This document shows positions 12,583-15,146 of a stretch of 15,146 bases of DNA, piece after piece. The stretch spans positions 1-15,146 of the forward strand of contig JADJHD010000046.1 of assembly GCA_016707705.1 (NCBI GenBank), in the 5' to 3' direction. A model generated the notes under the pieces. It was not told the DNA's origin and made no database searches. It saw only the letters and a program-made list of their open reading frames with translations. Each line of letters starts with the position of its first letter. Position 1 is the first letter of the stretch. The stretch is from Bacteroidales bacterium (GTDB taxonomy: Bacteria > Bacteroidota > Bacteroidia > Bacteroidales > UBA4417). The position numbers were made by a program, and so were the translations under genes.

Positions 12583-15146
12583 TTATGGAAGCACTGTTCC
12601 AATAAAGTTCCCTGAATTATTGTCAATCAGGATCATATCGCTTGAATCTACCAATCCATCGCCATTTATATCTGTTACCACATATCCCGTAACAAATGTG
12701 GAAACATCATTGTCGGCGGGAATCATGTCACTGGAATCAACTATCCCATCCTGATCCACATCACCTGCATAAATGAGGTATCTTCCGTCAGATGTAGCGA
12801 AAAGATTGTTGCCATATGCCTTGCTTTGCAGATTAAAGGCATAGTTCAGGGAAGGTGCCAGGAATGAAACTGGAGTTGCAGTTGTTGTTTCAATGCTGTT
12901 CCTGTGGCGAATAGTTACATAATAACTTCCAGAAAAGAATGATGGAATAAGCACGACAGCTGATCCATTGGTATTCAGATTCACGAATGGGTTACTAAAT
13001 TCGATTAAGGAATAGGTCAACGCATTGTGAAGTTCAACCGAAATCTGGTCAGCAGTTGTTCCGGGGAATTGTGGTCCGGATCCGCTGCTTGCCTGATTCA
13101 TAGTCCCGCCACCTGCATAAAGTCCCTGCAGATAAACCGTGAGATTAAGAATTTTATTGGAATTGGAGATATGAACCGGATAATCTTCAGTTTCTCCAAA
13201 ACTTGCAAGATTGCAGGAACTCATGTTGTAATCACCATATACTTCCCTGACTCTCATCCGGGTTGTTCCGGATAAAGTAATTCCGGGGACTGTGAATGTT
13301 ATAGTACCAGTTGCTGGAGTTGGATCAACGAGTATGTTCCCAAGCTTTTCTGTGTCCTCAAAAAGCCCATTATAATTGTAGTCTATCCATGCTGCAAGAT
13401 AATTGCCACTGGTGTAGGTGCCAGGACTCAAGGTGAGAGTATAGGTAGATCCTGCATCAAGATTTGTTGAGAGTGAATTGTAATAGGTGTAATAAGGAAA
13501 TGGAGTGGCTCCTGAGGCATTATAAATGCTTCCAAGTGCAACCAGTGAGATGTAATCTCCATCACCAGAGCCATAAATGTATTCAGGAGTGCAATATTGA
13601 AGAGGAAGAATATTGATATTATAATCCTCTGTTTCACCAAAGGAGTTCAGGCTACAGGCATCCATATTCGAATTAACATAGGCTTCACGAACTCTCATCC
13701 TTGTTTCTCCTACAATCGCATTTCCGGGTACTGTAAAAGTGATATATCCTGTTGAAGGTGCTGCCTCTAATACAACATTGCCGAGTTTCTCATATTCATC
13801 AAATAACCCATTCAGATCATAGTCAATCCATACAGAGATATTATTATTGAATGCGAAAGTTCCTGCCGTGAGTGCAATGGTGTACTCAGCTCCTGCAGTG
13901 AGGTTTGCCGACATGCTGCTGAAATAGGTGTAATAGGGAAATCCTGCTGCACCAGTTGAATTGTTGATGGTCTCCAATTGTACATAAGAAATAAAGTCGC
14001 CGTAATTGGTGCCATAAGAGTAGGTAGGCGTACAATACTGAATTGGGGTGATATTTACATTATAATCTTCTGCTTCACCGTAGACATAGGTAGAGCATGG
14101 ATCCGGGTTACTTATAGCATATACTTCCCTGACACGCATTCTGGTTGTTCCAAGAACAGCACTTGCAGGAACCGTGAATGAAATGCTGCCAGTGGCTGGT
14201 GCTGCTTCCAGGAGAACGGTTCCAAGGTTTTCAGCTGAGGAGAAAACGCCATTATGGTCAAAATCTATCCATACTGAAATGTAATTGGAACTAAAGTATG
14301 AGCCTGCGCTGACTGTTATCGTTTGACTTGAAACCCTTGCAAGATCAGTACTTAGTCCACTATAATAGGTGTAGGAAGGATAAGGAGTGCCTCCGGTTGA
14401 ATTATTTATACTGCCAAGCTGAACCAGTGAAATATAGTCTCCTGCACCTGCTCCGGATGTATAAGCAGGAATACAGTATCCAGCACTTATATAATTGGTC
14501 TTTATTTCGGAGTCACTTCCTCCTGAATTGGTGGCAGTCAGTGTCACTGTATATGATCCAACTGCATTAAATGTTACCTGTGGATTTTGTGAATTGGCTG
14601 TTGTGCCTCCAACAAAGGTTACTGTTCCAGGGCTAAAGCTCCATGACCAGGAAGTGGGTGAAAGAGTGGAAAGATCAGAAAATGTAACGGTTTGTCCAAT
14701 AGCAGGAGTTGTTGTAGAAGCCGAGAAGTTAGCTACAGTAATCAATGGCTGAATCTTAAATACACCTACCTGATTCTTCCTCCCTCCATTGAAGTATTCG
14801 CCAATTGCCCAGAAGGTTGCATCATCATTTGGATCTACTGTCATTTGAGCGTAATCACCGTAGCGTGTTGCGGGGTCTATTTGTGTTCCTGAAGCAAAAC
14901 TCTGTTCAGCAAGAGTCATTACCCCTGGTGGATCGGTGGAATACCTGCCGGTAAAGCGCAGGGAGGGAAACTGGGAAGTGCTTACTGTAGTGTAGGATAA
15001 ACCAATGTTTCCGAATGCATCAATACACATTGTGCCACAGAATGCACTAACCCCGCCCGGAGCTGAATAGGTGCCTTCCTGAAAAATATACCATGGTGCA
15101 CCATCAGTGGTTTGCCTCATTTCGAACCATCGGATCCAAGCATAAT
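12583..15146 (-). CDS. Secreted multidomain protein: BNR-like end, PKD, three GEVED domains, dockerin-like C-terminus (5' end beyond window)
   Basis: The frame is open through the right edge; 853 residues are visible, and the Met at 15120 (taken as residue 1 here) is probably internal. Residues 1-123 resemble the end of a BNR/sialidase-like secreted region (GNIGLSYTT, RYGDYAQMTVDP, TFWAIGEYFNGG). A PKD domain follows (about 128-213: TFSDLST, WSWSFSPG, GSYTVTLTATN). Three GEVED domains start at 215, 362 and 509, each beginning Y-C and containing ISVWIDxxxNG-like and TRMRVRE motifs and ending GE[AT]EDY. After a beta-rich spacer (658-770), the C-terminus has two calcium-loop motifs, DVDQDGIVDSSD (787-798) and DINGDGLVDSSD (817-828), resembling a dockerin. 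No standard type IX sorting domain is seen. It is likely a cell-surface or secreted adhesin or hydrolase of unknown substrate; the catalytic part, if any, is outside the window. It belongs to a separate transcription unit from the redox operon. Confidence 0.85.
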   Translation of the reverse strand, partial: YAWIRWFEMRQTTDGAPWYIFQEGTYSAPGGVSAFCGTMCIDAFGNIGLSYTTVSTSQFPSLRFTGRYSTDPPGVMTLAEQSFASGTQIDPATRYGDYAQMTVDPNDDATFWAIGEYFNGGRKNQVGVFKIQPLITVANFSASTTTPAIGQTVTFSDLSTLSPTSWSWSFSPGTVTFVGGTTANSQNPQVTFNAVGSYTVTLTATNSGGSDSEIKTNYISAGYCIPAYTSGAGAGDYISLVQLGSINNSTGGTPYPSYTYYSGLSTDLARVSSQTITVSAGSYFSSNYISVWIDFDHNGVFSSAENLGTVLLEAAPATGSISFTVPASAVLGTTRMRVREVYAISNPDPCSTYVYGEAEDYNVNITPIQYCTPTYSYGTNYGDFISYVQLETINNSTGAAGFPYYTYFSSMSANLTAGAEYTIALTAGTFAFNNNISVWIDYDLNGLFDEYEKLGNVVLEAAPSTGYITFTVPGNAIVGETRMRVREAYVNSNMDACSLNSFGETEDYNINILPLQYCTPEYIYGSGDGDYISLVALGSIYNASGATPFPYYTYYNSLSTNLDAGSTYTLTLSPGTYTSGNYLAAWIDYNYNGLFEDTEKLGNILVDPTPATGTITFTVPGITLSGTTRMRVREVYGDYNMSSCNLASFGETEDYPVHISNSNKILNLTVYLQGLYAGGGTMNQASSGSGPQFPGTTADQISVELHNALTYSLIEFSNPFVNLNTNGSAVVLIPSFFSGSYYVTIRHRNSIETTTATPVSFLAPSLNYAFNLQSKAYGNNLFATSDGRYLIYAGDVDQDGIVDSSDMIPADNDVSTFVTGYVVTDINGDGLVDSSDMILIDNNSGNFIGTVLP
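13168..14478 (-). repeat. Three tandem GEVED-domain coding repeats, 441-base period
   Basis: Within the secreted protein, Y-C starts occur at residues 215, 362 and 509 (bases 14478, 14037 and 13596 of the coding strand), an exact spacing of 147 codons or 441 bases. Each unit holds GD[YF]IS near its start, WID[FY]x[HLY]NG in the middle, and TRMRVRE plus GE[AT]EDY at its end. The units differ in many codons and residues, so this is a protein-level domain duplication with strict length conservation, not a recent DNA duplication. Confidence 0.8.

Overview
The window looks like a stretch of a Bacteroidota (Bacteroidetes) chromosome, probably from an uncultured anaerobe of the Bacteroidales/Marinilabiliales type. 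The reasons are moderate-to-low GC, absence of clear Shine-Dalgarno sequences, a TAnnTTTG-like promoter element, signal peptides cleaved in front of Gln, and a secreted PKD/GEVED-repeat protein. All genes I can support lie on the minus strand; the plus-strand open frames are shadows.

Layout in transcription order (right to left). (1) 15146-12583: the 3' part of a large secreted modular protein with the end of a BNR/sialidase-like region, a PKD domain, three GEVED domains repeated with an exact 147-residue period, and a dockerin-like calcium-loop C-terminus. An intrinsic terminator (12504-12530) closes it. (2) 12381-7141: four tandem paralogous exported PQQ-like (BamB-type) beta-propeller proteins of 406, 420, 412 and 406 residues. 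(3) 7054-5621: a fifth, membrane-anchored and more divergent PQQ-like propeller. (4) 5616-4645: a membrane-anchored NHL/six-bladed propeller with a Cys-rich C-G-C-C-N-P-S-H motif. (5) 4634-3981: a Tat-exported NapG/MauM-like polyferredoxin. (6) 3923-2658: a NapH/NosR-like membrane polyferredoxin. (7) 2655-865: a protein with three membrane helices fused through a low-complexity linker to a sixth PQQ-like propeller. (8) 827-1, running off the left edge: a NuoE-like [2Fe-2S] domain fused to a second thioredoxin-like [2Fe-2S] domain typical of the N-terminus of HndC/NuoF-type NADH-binding subunits.

The ten genes from 12381 leftwards are tightly packed: gaps are 2, 4, 10, 15, 37, 57, 80, 86 and 202 bases, and I see no terminator between them. 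They are best read as one operon. My inference is a membrane-spanning electron-transfer assembly. A cytoplasmic NAD(H)-linked flavin/iron-sulfur module would connect through a NapH-like membrane protein and a periplasmic NapG-like ferredoxin to a set of periplasmic beta-propellers, either cofactor-bearing or scaffolding. I do not recognise this arrangement as a named system. The terminal donor or acceptor is not visible in the window, and no strict CxxCH haem c motif occurs in any of the proteins.
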